Shown here in pieces: positions 47,147 to 54,035 of a stretch of DNA of 64,000 nucleotides. This DNA comes from Clostridiales bacterium (GTDB lineage: Bacteria; Bacillota; Clostridia; Oscillospirales; CAG-272): contig DXYE01000001.1 in assembly GCA_019415985.1 (NCBI GenBank), forward strand, positions 1-64,000. Direction: 5' to 3'. The translations under genes and the position numbers were made by a program. The notes under the pieces were generated by a model. That model searched no databases and was not told the origin of the DNA. It saw only the letters and a list, made by a program, of their open reading frames with translations. The first letter of the stretch is position 1; each line of letters starts with the position of its first letter.

Positions 47147-47427
47147 CGTAAAGGGGGGGATGTCGACGCTCTTATACGCAAAGACGCTGAGGATTGAGCG
47201 TCAAACCCATAATATTTTGTTTGATTTTCGTTCGGTTTTGGTATATATTGGATGAACCGGCTGACAATACCAGCAAAGATCAGCTTCAGACTTGACGCGT
47301 GGGGAATTTTTTGATATTTCACCGTATGATAATCCGCCTATTGCGACTTCATTCAACAGTATTGCATATATATCAATTTTATTCGCAATAAGCTCTAAAA
47401 TTATGATCTTTTTCTGTATGGACCAAT

Positions 47428-47459
47428 CGACGAATTATACTTGTTCACTGTGATACAAT
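47428..47459 (+). promoter_or_regulatory. Putative spoIIE promoter with Spo0A-box-like site
   Basis: An extended -10, TGATACAAT (TACAAT at 47454-47459), has no good -35 but has CGACGAA (47428-47434), six of seven to the Spo0A box TGNCGAA, at about -35. Spo0A-activated sigma-A control of spoIIE is known in Bacillus; here it is inferred. Confidence 0.4.
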
Positions 47460-47499
47460 GAGGACAATCGGAAGGACAAGCAGGAGGAGCGTGGTTCAT

Positions 47500-50058
47500 A
47501 TGACATCCCAAACCAAAGCAAACGATAAAAATAAGCAGCATACAACCGGCACACACAATAAACCGTCAGCCGTATTTTTCGGAACAGCGGACTTTCTAAG
47601 AAAAAAATGGAGACATTTTTTCAACGCCGAGGCCATACCGGCAGACAGACGTAAAATCATAGCCCTAAAACGCAGGCGATCACTGCGTTACGCTGTCTGT
47701 CTGCTTATGGGCATAGTCCAGTTTAGCTGCGCATTTTTCTTTTCCCGTGCACATGTTATGCAGATTCAGCCCTTTGGACTGGCCTATTTATGCGCCGCCA
47801 CAAAATATGTCCCTTTTATCTTCCTTGGCACGCTGTTCGGCAGCATTGGCGGACAGGAAACGATGATACTCCAGATCGCAGCGGCAGTACTGATCTTTGC
47901 AGCAAGGTATCTGATCAGTCGTTTTCTCATGTATTCGCCTCAAAGGGTGAAAAACCATCTCCGTATCGACAGTCAGACCAGTACCATGGCCAATACGGTT
48001 GCAGGCGACATCAGCAACGACATGTTCTTGAAAAATTTTTTTCACGCAGTCATGCCGGGCGGAATTTTTGGTGAAAATGCCGCTTTGCGCGCAGGTATCG
48101 GAGCAATTGCTGCTTTGCTGCTCGCTATAGGCCAGGTCATTCTGTCAGGATTTTCAACTTTATCCATTGTCACCGCTGTTTTTACCGTTGCAGCGATACC
48201 AGCGATGACATACGCGTATGCAGGTGTCTTTGATGGTCCAAGAGCCGGCGCCTTATGCGAAGCAGGCACGGCCGCTGTCCTTTTCACGCTCGTTCTTTCA
48301 TTTGACGGAATGCTGCTTTTTGGTTTGTCGCTGAAAATTCTGAGCGCATTTTTCTTTACGCTATATATATCCAAAACAGGCGGCATCCTGCGCGGAGGCG
48401 TCATAGGGCTTTTATGCGGACTGGCCTGCGATCCCATATACGCACCGCTGTTCGCGCTGGCGGGCTTTGCATCCGGGGTTTTTTGGGGCGTCGGATGCAT
48501 CACGGCCGTGCTAGTCGCCTGCGCAGCCGGAATCGGTTACGCCGTTTATATCAACGGTTTTGCCGCCATACGGAGCGTCGTTCCGGATCTGTTGGTCGCA
48601 GCCGCGATCTTTTACCCCTTTGCGCGGTATCAGCTCCTGCCCCATATTTTCTACGGCGGGAAAGCCACAGCCGAAGCCAATGAGGCAACGCTCAGAGAAG
48701 CTTTCGTGACGAGCCGGAGGGAAACCGGCGTCAAGGAAAAGATACAGGCCATGTCCGAAGTGTTTTCATCGCTCTCCACCGCATTTTACGGCCTGGCTGA
48801 GCGCATGCGCCGCCCATGTGTCCGAGAACTGCAGCAGCTTTGCGATGAAACCTGCGAAAAATATTGCAGCAGGTGCAGCTATCATTCCCTCTGCTGGGAA
48901 AGAGAACTCGAAGAAACGGAAAAATCGCTGAAAAGACTCACGTCCGTGCTGTATGAAAAGGGCCGCGTAGAAAAGAACAGCGTACCGGAACGCCTGCAAA
49001 ACCGCTGTCTGTCGCTGGAAAAGATACTTGCAGATTTAAATGCATCTGTGGCCAATCTTCTCGAAGAAAAGATTCAAAGGGATAAAACGGAAGTTTTTGC
49101 GATGGATTACGAGGCGGTCTCCAAGCTGCTGACAGCGGCGATTGAGGAAAACGCAGAGGATTTTGAGCCGGATATCGCCTTGAGCCGCCGGGTACGGCGC
49201 GCTATGGAGTATATGGACTTTTACGCACAGAATGTGACCGTATTCGGCAGCCGTAAAAAAAGCATCCTTGCCGCCGGCGTGGACCTCAACCGAATGCATC
49301 TCGGAGCGGACGAGCTTCGCTCCACGTTTGAGAATCTGGCTGGCGTCCGTTACCATACCCCCTCTTTTGAGATTAACGACGAATACGTGACCATGTCTCT
49401 GACTGCGGCGCCCTGCTTCGAAGCGGAATGGAGCGTCTCCCAGGACAGCAAGGAATCTGAAAGCATGTGCGGTGATGCAGCAAGTCTGTTTGCCAACCGC
49501 GAGGACTATTTTTATGCTATCCTGAGCGATGGTATGGGCAGCGGCAGGGAGGCGTCCGTCACCGCGCAGCTCTGTAGTATGTTTCTCGAACGCATGCTCC
49601 TGTGCGGAAACCGGAGATCCGTGACGCTGGAAATGCTCAACAGCTTTCTCAGAAGCCGCAGCGATGAGTGCTCCGCCACCGTGGATTTGGCTGAAATCGA
49701 CATGATCACCGGCGAAGCATGCTTCATCAAAAGCGGCGCCGCCCCCTCCTTTATCGTCCGCAACGGCAATATCTTTCGGATCTCATCGAATACTACTCCA
49801 ATGGGTATTCTGCGTTCCATCCACGCGGAGCAAACGCGCTTTCAGCTTCTCAGCGGCGACATCATCGTCATGGTAAGCGACGGCATCGCACCGGAAACAG
49901 ACGAGGGCATCTGGCTGGCTGAGCTGCTGGCAAACGAGATGTGCGGCAATCTCCATGTCATGGCTGACCGTATTGTCAGCCGCGCCAAGGAGAGAAACCT
50001 GCGCACGGATGATATGACTGCCATATTGATCCGGGTGACCGCAAAGGATGAAGCATAA
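47500..50058 (+). CDS. spoIIE: Stage II sporulation protein E, PP2C phosphatase
   Basis: An 852-aa SpoIIE. After a basic N-terminus, about ten membrane helices span roughly residues 60-385. A regulatory region with several cysteines (CDETCEKYCSRCSYHSLCW) follows, and the C-terminal 200 residues form a PP2C/SpoIIE phosphatase with metal motifs AILSDGMGSGREA, IIVMVSDGI and RTDDMTAILIRV. SpoIIE dephosphorylates SpoIIAA and thereby activates sigma-F in the forespore, and it acts at the polar septum. The ATG at 47500 is 12 nt from AGGAGG; GTG at 47491 is an alternative. It shows the organism is, or was, spore-forming. Confidence 0.95.
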   Translation: MTSQTKANDKNKQHTTGTHNKPSAVFFGTADFLRKKWRHFFNAEAIPADRRKIIALKRRRSLRYAVCLLMGIVQFSCAFFFSRAHVMQIQPFGLAYLCAATKYVPFIFLGTLFGSIGGQETMILQIAAAVLIFAARYLISRFLMYSPQRVKNHLRIDSQTSTMANTVAGDISNDMFLKNFFHAVMPGGIFGENAALRAGIGAIAALLLAIGQVILSGFSTLSIVTAVFTVAAIPAMTYAYAGVFDGPRAGALCEAGTAAVLFTLVLSFDGMLLFGLSLKILSAFFFTLYISKTGGILRGGVIGLLCGLACDPIYAPLFALAGFASGVFWGVGCITAVLVACAAGIGYAVYINGFAAIRSVVPDLLVAAAIFYPFARYQLLPHIFYGGKATAEANEATLREAFVTSRRETGVKEKIQAMSEVFSSLSTAFYGLAERMRRPCVRELQQLCDETCEKYCSRCSYHSLCWERELEETEKSLKRLTSVLYEKGRVEKNSVPERLQNRCLSLEKILADLNASVANLLEEKIQRDKTEVFAMDYEAVSKLLTAAIEENAEDFEPDIALSRRVRRAMEYMDFYAQNVTVFGSRKKSILAAGVDLNRMHLGADELRSTFENLAGVRYHTPSFEINDEYVTMSLTAAPCFEAEWSVSQDSKESESMCGDAASLFANREDYFYAILSDGMGSGREASVTAQLCSMFLERMLLCGNRRSVTLEMLNSFLRSRSDECSATVDLAEIDMITGEACFIKSGAAPSFIVRNGNIFRISSNTTPMGILRSIHAEQTRFQLLSGDIIVMVSDGIAPETDEGIWLAELLANEMCGNLHVMADRIVSRAKERNLRTDDMTAILIRVTAKDEA

Positions 50059-50124
50059 GAGTAAGTAGATAGCTTTTTACAGAGTGCTGTAAAACCTTGC
50101 ATAATAACGGCTAAGCTCCTCTAT

Positions 50125-50171
50125 ATTGTGCGGCATCTGCGGCGATTGTTTTCCCGTGGCTGCCGCACAAT
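50125..50171. terminator. Probable terminator between convergent spoIIE and SLOG gene
   Basis: Perfect 11-bp inverted repeat ATTGTGCGGCA/TGCCGCACAAT with a 25-nt loop, followed by TTTATTCTCC on the plus strand. Confidence 0.55.
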
Positions 50172-50204
50172 TTATTCTCCTTATAATTTAATGAAGATTT
50201 TTTA

Positions 50205-50648
50205 TTAAAGCTCCGCCAAATTAAAACATACCTTACCCTTTCTTTTGGCAAGCTCTGCAAACTGCGCCGCGCCACCAACGAAACGCCGAATATAAGTCAC
50301 AACATAATCGGCCTGTTCCACCATCCATCTGTTGCGGTAAGAAACAGCAAACCTTTTCGGTACTTTTTCAACTCCATTGGGATATATCGTCATTTGATAC
50401 CAATCAAATTTATCCCCGATCTCTCTTTTACCGGGCATATATGCAAGTACAACGCTAAAGTTTATTTCTGGAAACTTTTTTCTCAGTTCACACAGAACTT
50501 GATATACATAGAGATCAAAATTACCGTGTGTACCGACATAAAACTGCTTCACGCCTTTTTGAACTATCAGTTCTTCCAATACTTTCCTTAGTTTATTCTT
50601 TACTGCATCGTCACAATTTCTGTGTCCAAAAAAAGTACAAACCGGCAT
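50205..50648 (-). CDS. SLOG-family (DUF1273/YpsA-like) Rossmann protein
   Basis: A 147-aa single-domain protein. It starts MPVCTFFGHRNCDD, has FYVGTHGNFDLYVYQVL near residue 36, NFSVVLAYMPGK near residue 62 and YRNRWMVEQADYVVTYI near residue 104. These fit the SLOG superfamily, Rossmann-like folds thought to bind nucleotides or related ligands and found in stress, plasmid and phage-defence settings. No function is known for this branch. GAGG lies 7 nt before the ATG. It is divergent from two XRE regulator genes and shares operators with them. Confidence 0.82.
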   Translation of the reverse strand: MPVCTFFGHRNCDDAVKNKLRKVLEELIVQKGVKQFYVGTHGNFDLYVYQVLCELRKKFPEINFSVVLAYMPGKREIGDKFDWYQMTIYPNGVEKVPKRFAVSYRNRWMVEQADYVVTYIRRFVGGAAQFAELAKRKGKVCFNLAEL

Positions 50649-50673
50649 GTTTTTACCTCATATATAATATATT

Positions 50674-50687
50674 GCCCGTTTTTGGGT
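50674..50687. promoter_or_regulatory. Operator A (GCCCG-N5-GGGT)
   Basis: One of five 14-bp palindromes of the form RCCCG-N5-GGGT. It starts at about +2 of the predicted SLOG transcript. Confidence 0.7.
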
Positions 50688-50695
50688 TATTATAT

Positions 50696-50725
50696 ATTAT
50701 AGATAAACAATATTCCGGTTGTCAA
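50696..50725 (-). promoter_or_regulatory. Promoter of the SLOG gene
   Basis: TTGACA (50725-50720), an 18-bp spacer and a perfect TATAAT (50701-50696) on the minus strand. It is bracketed by operators A and B. Confidence 0.87.
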
Positions 50726-50738
50726 CCCGTATATGGGT
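50725..50738. promoter_or_regulatory. Operator B (ACCCG-N5-GGGT), shared
   Basis: The palindrome touches the -35 box of the SLOG promoter and lies just upstream of the -35 region of the first XRE gene, so it can serve both directions. Confidence 0.7.
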
Positions 50739-50756
50739 AAATGTGCCGTTTTTCCT

Positions 50757-50765
50757 TGTTATTAT
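50757..50765 (+). promoter_or_regulatory. Extended -10 promoter of the first XRE gene
   Basis: TGTTATTAT at 50757-50765; the same element reads TGTTATCAT at 51168-51176 upstream of the second XRE gene. No good -35 is seen at either. Confidence 0.45.
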
Positions 50766-50772
50766 AATATTA

Positions 50773-50786
50773 ACCCGAAACTGGGT
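50773..50786. promoter_or_regulatory. Operator C (ACCCG-N5-GGGT)
   Basis: Centre of the 23-bp inverted repeat, at about +1 of the first XRE transcript. It starts exactly 48 bp after operator B. Confidence 0.7.
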
Positions 50787-50814
50787 TAATATTATAATAA
50801 CAAGGGGAAAAATT

Positions 50815-51078
50815 ATGGAATATTCAGATATCTATGTCAAACGCATTCTAACATTATGTAAAAAGCGTGGTTTCACAGTTAACAAGCTGGCAACCATAAG
50901 CAATATAAATCAATCAACGCTGGATAATATTGTCAGAGGCAACACCAACAACCCCCGGATAAAAACACTTCATAAAATCGCCATCGCATTTAATATGACG
51001 CTGGCAGAATTTTTAGATTTTCAAGAACTGAATGATTATAGTTTCGATAATGACCTCGATTCAGCCGAAGCAAACTAA
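50815..51078 (+). CDS. XRE-family helix-turn-helix regulator (first paralogue)
   Basis: An 87-aa Cro/CI-type DNA-binding protein. The helix-turn-helix is NKLATISNINQSTLDNIVRG, followed by the typical TLHKIAIAFNMTLAEFLDF and a short acidic tail. There is no added effector domain. The ATG at 50815 has AAGGGG 7 nt upstream; the frame reaches 32 codons further but would start in the operators. By hand alignment it is about 70% identical to the next gene over 83 positions without gaps, with the same recognition helix. Autoregulation through operators B and C is inferred. Confidence 0.9.
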   Translation: MEYSDIYVKRILTLCKKRGFTVNKLATISNINQSTLDNIVRGNTNNPRIKTLHKIAIAFNMTLAEFLDFQELNDYSFDNDLDSAEAN

Positions 51079-51135
51079 AAATAGGTATACGGAAACACTC
51101 ATAAATTCACTTTTTTTGTTAATTATCTAATTTAT

Positions 51136-51149
51136 ACCCGCATACGGGT
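51136..51149. promoter_or_regulatory. Operator D (ACCCG-N5-GGGT)
   Basis: Core of a longer palindrome TATACCCG-CATA-CGGGTATA (51133-51152) upstream of the second XRE promoter. Confidence 0.7.
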
Positions 51150-51167
51150 ATAGTGTGTGTTTTCCCC

Positions 51168-51176
51168 TGTTATCAT
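51168..51176 (+). promoter_or_regulatory. Extended -10 promoter of the second XRE gene
   Basis: TGTTATCAT, aligned without gaps with the equivalent element of the first XRE gene between operators D and E. Confidence 0.4.
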
Positions 51177-51183
51177 TTTATAA

Positions 51184-51197
51184 ACCCGAAATCGGGT
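51184..51197. promoter_or_regulatory. Operator E (ACCCG-N5-GGGT)
   Basis: Starts exactly 48 bp after operator D, the same spacing as B to C. Here the flanks are not extended into a long inverted repeat. Confidence 0.7.
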
Positions 51198-51221
51198 ATT
51201 CAAAACCACGGGGAGAACAAT

Positions 51222-51473
51222 ATGAATTACTCAGAATTATATATTAACCACATTAAAAGGCTTTGCAAGAAGCGGGGTATTACATTGAACAAGTTAGCAA
51301 CAATGAGCAATACCAGTCAATCTACACTGGACAACATTGTAAGAGGCGTAACTAAAAATCCAAGAGTGAAAACTCTTCATAAAATTGCGCTTGCTCTAAA
51401 TATGACGCTTTCGGAATTTCTAGACTTTGAAGAATTAAACAACTATTCTTTCGAAGATGACTCAGATGAATAA
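51222..51473 (+). CDS. XRE-family helix-turn-helix regulator (second paralogue)
   Basis: An 83-aa Cro/CI-type protein with helix-turn-helix NKLATMSNTSQSTLDNIVRG and C-terminal TLHKIALALNMTLSEFLDF. GGGGAG lies 6 nt before the ATG at 51222. It has its own operator-bracketed promoter, so it is a duplicated unit rather than a second gene of one operon. Since the recognition helix matches its paralogue, both probably bind the same five operators. Target genes beyond this locus cannot be seen in the window. Confidence 0.9.
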   Translation: MNYSELYINHIKRLCKKRGITLNKLATMSNTSQSTLDNIVRGVTKNPRVKTLHKIALALNMTLSEFLDFEELNNYSFEDDSDE

Positions 51474-51480
51474 ATACAAA

Positions 51481-51511
51481 ACAGCGGCCGCGGATGTCCC
51501 GCGGCCGCTGT
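51481..51511. terminator. Terminator between convergent XRE gene and hflC
   Basis: Perfect 13-bp GC-rich stem (51481-51493 and 51499-51511) with loop ATGTC. Neither side has a long T-run, but the position between convergent stops fits termination. Confidence 0.75.
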
Positions 51512-51544
51512 CTGCCGTTCGCCTTCACCAATTCTTCAATTCTT

Positions 51545-52459
51545 CTATTCCTCTCCGCCGGCCGTGACGTTCTCGGCTGACCCGAGCAGGAACTTGCCGA
51601 GGGCGGAATCCTTGCCGATGATAACCGTTTTATCCTCGCCGTCCAGCGCCGCCTTCAGAGCATCGAGCGCTAAAGTAAATTCATAAAACTCCCTTTTTTC
51701 GTCTGTATTGTATGCCTCCGCAAGCATTTCCATGTAGGTCTTTTCTCCCTCCGCCTCCAGCGCAGCGGCTTTTGCTTCCGCGTCGGATATGGAAATATTC
51801 ACCTGCTTATCCACATCGTTTCGAATGATAGAGGCCTCATAATTGCCGTCCGCTATATATTTTTCTGCGATCTGGTTGCGTTCGGAGATCATGCGCTCAT
51901 AGACAGCCTGCTCGTTGTTGTCCGGCAGGTCAAAGCGTTTGATCTTCACATCGAGCACTGTGATGCCGTATGTCTGGGCCACCTCCGCCACATCGGACGT
52001 GATGCTCTCGTAAATATCGTTGCGTTCCGCCGCGTCATGCTCATTGATGATGTCATTCTGCTCAAGCGTACCCATCAGGTTTTTCAAAGCGTTGTAGGTC
52101 ACCGCATTCAGGCGGTCCTGAGCGGCAGTCGTATTGCCGATAGTCTGATAAAAGGTTTGAGGATCGTTGATCTCCCACAGCACATAGCTGTCCACCGTCA
52201 TTGTCTTTTTATCCGCCGTGAATACCTCGGACGGAGGGATATCATACAGCAGCGCGGTTTTCGGGAAGCTCATGGTAGTATCTATAAACGGAATTTTAAA
52301 GTGCAAGCCGGCTTCCGAGGTTACGTTGGTGAACTTGGAAAATCTCAGGATGCAGACATATTCGTTTTCCGCAACCACATAAAAGCTGTTAAAAAGACAG
52401 ACAATGGCCGCCAGTCCGATGACAACCCATAATATCCAGAGATACTTTATTTTTTTCAT
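51545..52459 (-). CDS. hflC: HflC-like SPFH/band-7 membrane protein
   Basis: A 304-aa protein with one N-terminal membrane helix (YLWILWVVIGLAAIVCLF), then a band-7 domain (about residues 30-220) and a long helical C-terminal part. The segment VLDVKIKRFDLPDNNEQAVYERM, then ASIIRNDVDKQVNISISDAEAKAAALEAEGE, matches HflC. In other bacteria HflK and HflC form a cage around the FtsH protease. AAGGAG lies 12 nt before the ATG. It follows hflK by 133 bp; ftsH is not in the window. Confidence 0.9.
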   Translation of the reverse strand: MKKIKYLWILWVVIGLAAIVCLFNSFYVVAENEYVCILRFSKFTNVTSEAGLHFKIPFIDTTMSFPKTALLYDIPPSEVFTADKKTMTVDSYVLWEINDPQTFYQTIGNTTAAQDRLNAVTYNALKNLMGTLEQNDIINEHDAAERNDIYESITSDVAEVAQTYGITVLDVKIKRFDLPDNNEQAVYERMISERNQIAEKYIADGNYEASIIRNDVDKQVNISISDAEAKAAALEAEGEKTYMEMLAEAYNTDEKREFYEFTLALDALKAALDGEDKTVIIGKDSALGKFLLGSAENVTAGGEE

Positions 52460-52592
52460 AATGCTTGTTTGCTCCTTTATTTCGATTCAGAACGTAAGGT
52501 CCTTTTCAATGCTTCGGTATATGTATTGCCGTACCATCAGAACATAAAATCCACTACTTTACATCTCAGTTTATAAAAGGCAGTCGGGGGAA

Positions 52593-53564
52593 TCATTCCT
52601 GTGTCTGCGCTGTCCCAGATACGAGCCTCTCCAGAGGCAGCAGCTTCTGCGTGGTGCCGTCGGACAAATCAATATACAGCTTTGTATTGGGCAGGGCCTC
52701 CGTAATCATCTCATAATACATCCGGGTACGTGTAATCGACGGATTCAACGCATACTGCTCATACATAGCGTTGAATTTGGCCACCTGCTTCGTTGCTTCG
52801 TTGATCCTACTCTGCTTCAGATATTCCGCGTTTTGAATCAGCTCGTCGACCTTGGCCTGTGCATTGGGGAGTTCGGAGTTTTCATAGGCTCTGGCCTGAT
52901 TGATCAGAGTCTCGGCGCTCTGTTTGGCGGTTTCCACCGCCTTGAACGCTTCGATAACCGATTCCGTCGGCGGTTCGCTGTCCTGAATCTTCACGTCGCT
53001 GATGACAAGCCCCATGTCATAGGTATCCAGAACATCCACAACAAGATCCTTTACCTTCATCTGTATTTCACTTTTTCCATCTGTGAGTACAGAATCCACC
53101 GCTGAAGAACCTACGACGTTGCGGATCTGACTCTGAATCAGATTTTTCAGCACAACCTCGGGTTCACGCGCGGCGTACAAATACTTTACAGGATCTGAAA
53201 TTTTGTATTCCACAAAAAAGTCTATGTTTACGATGTTGTAATCTCCGGTTATCATTTTGCTTTCGTTTTCCAACACCGTATAATCCGTACCATCCGCACT
53301 GCTCCTGTAGCCGATTTCAATTTTCTGGTATACGTTGACATTGACACGCTCGACCTTCTGTATGCCAAAGGGCAGCTTGAAATGCATGCCGGCATCGGTA
53401 ATCGAGGTTACTTTACCGAAGGTCGTCACCACGGCCTTCTGCTTTTCATCCACCGTATACCAACATGTCGCAAGACAAATCAGCACCAACAGGCCAAGCA
53501 CTGCGGCAACAAAAATTCTTGCGGCTTTTTTTCCGTTTAATGAGGGGATTTTCGCTTGATTCAT
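52593..53564 (-). CDS. hflK: HflK-like SPFH/band-7 membrane protein
   Basis: A 323-aa protein with an N-terminal helix (IFVAAVLGLLVLICLATCWY) and a band-7 domain: QKAVVTTFGKVTSITDAGMHFKLPFG, then VEYKISDPVKYLYAARE, then the VLDTYDMGLVISDVKIQDSEPP segment. The proline- and glycine-rich N-terminus of E. coli HflK is missing, as is usual in Firmicutes. The ATG at 53564 has AAAGGA 12 nt upstream; the frame extends 22 codons further without support. It is paired with hflC. Confidence 0.9.
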   Translation of the reverse strand: MNQAKIPSLNGKKAARIFVAAVLGLLVLICLATCWYTVDEKQKAVVTTFGKVTSITDAGMHFKLPFGIQKVERVNVNVYQKIEIGYRSSADGTDYTVLENESKMITGDYNIVNIDFFVEYKISDPVKYLYAAREPEVVLKNLIQSQIRNVVGSSAVDSVLTDGKSEIQMKVKDLVVDVLDTYDMGLVISDVKIQDSEPPTESVIEAFKAVETAKQSAETLINQARAYENSELPNAQAKVDELIQNAEYLKQSRINEATKQVAKFNAMYEQYALNPSITRTRMYYEMITEALPNTKLYIDLSDGTTQKLLPLERLVSGTAQTQE

Positions 53565-54035
53565 GATTTCTGTTATTCCTTTCTCAAAACACATGAGAGA
53601 ATACCATGATCTCCCAGCATAAATATACACAACATAAAAATTTTAACATTATATTGTGATTTTTTCATGAACAGAAAAAATGCCCGCTGTAAATCTCACA
53701 GCGCCGGCATTATAGAAATAAGCTATACGGTCTTGCATCTGCAAAGACAAAATCTGCGGGCCCATGATATGGCCCGCAGACAACCTTTTATAATTGTGCC
53801 GCAAAACGCTTTTACAGCATGCTATTTTTTTTGCATCTTCCGTTCATCGCTAAATCACGGATGGTTTCAAAAGCGAAACCGAACTTTTCTCGATCCCATA
53901 CAGACCTGAAAGATCTAACAAGGTTACCGTTCCTTAGAATCAGAGCCGATTTTATCTTTGCGGCTCCATGACCCGTTGTAAGGCATTGCTGCCCTGCCAT
54001 ATGAGATTTATACTGCGCACTGCGCTGTCGTCAGC
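53565..54035. other. Intergenic stretch between PBP gene and hflK
   Basis: About 470 bp. It holds the PBP terminator at 53742-53780. A 62-codon minus-strand frame (53812-54000) reads protein-like (WDREKFGFAFETIRDLAMNG) but has no ribosome binding site. A TATAAT-like box near 53650 may belong to hflK. Confidence 0.45.
53742..53780 (-). terminator. Terminator downstream of the PBP gene
   Basis: TCTGCGGGCC (minus strand, 53780-53771) pairs with GGCCCGCAGA (53762-53753), 10 bp perfect, followed by TTTTGTCTTT. It lies about 255 nt after the PBP stop. Confidence 0.8.

Larger units (their letters stand above)
46852..47499. other. Intergenic stretch between glycosyltransferase and spoIIE
   Basis: About 650 bp. 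It contains a strong terminator at 47119-47146 and the putative spoIIE promoter near 47428-47459. Frames of 89 codons (plus, 46928-47197) and 132 codons (minus, 46924-47322) overlap the terminator, have no clear ribosome binding site and match no family. Confidence 0.55.
50754..50805. repeat. Perfect 23-bp inverted repeat with 6-bp centre
   Basis: Arms 50754-50776 and 50783-50805 are exact reverse complements around GAAACT. The centre contains operator C, the left arm contains the extended -10 TGTTATTAT, and the right arm ends in the AAGG of the XRE ribosome binding site. Confidence 0.95.

Noticed and set aside
46924..47322. 132-codon minus-strand frame upstream of spoIIE
   Set aside because: It spans a strong terminator, has no ribosome binding site and overlaps another frame on the plus strand.
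53812..54000. 62-codon minus-strand frame with protein-like text WDREKFGFAFETIRDLAMNG
   Set aside because: It has no ribosome binding site and lies between the PBP stop and its terminator. It could be a remnant, but I cannot support a gene.
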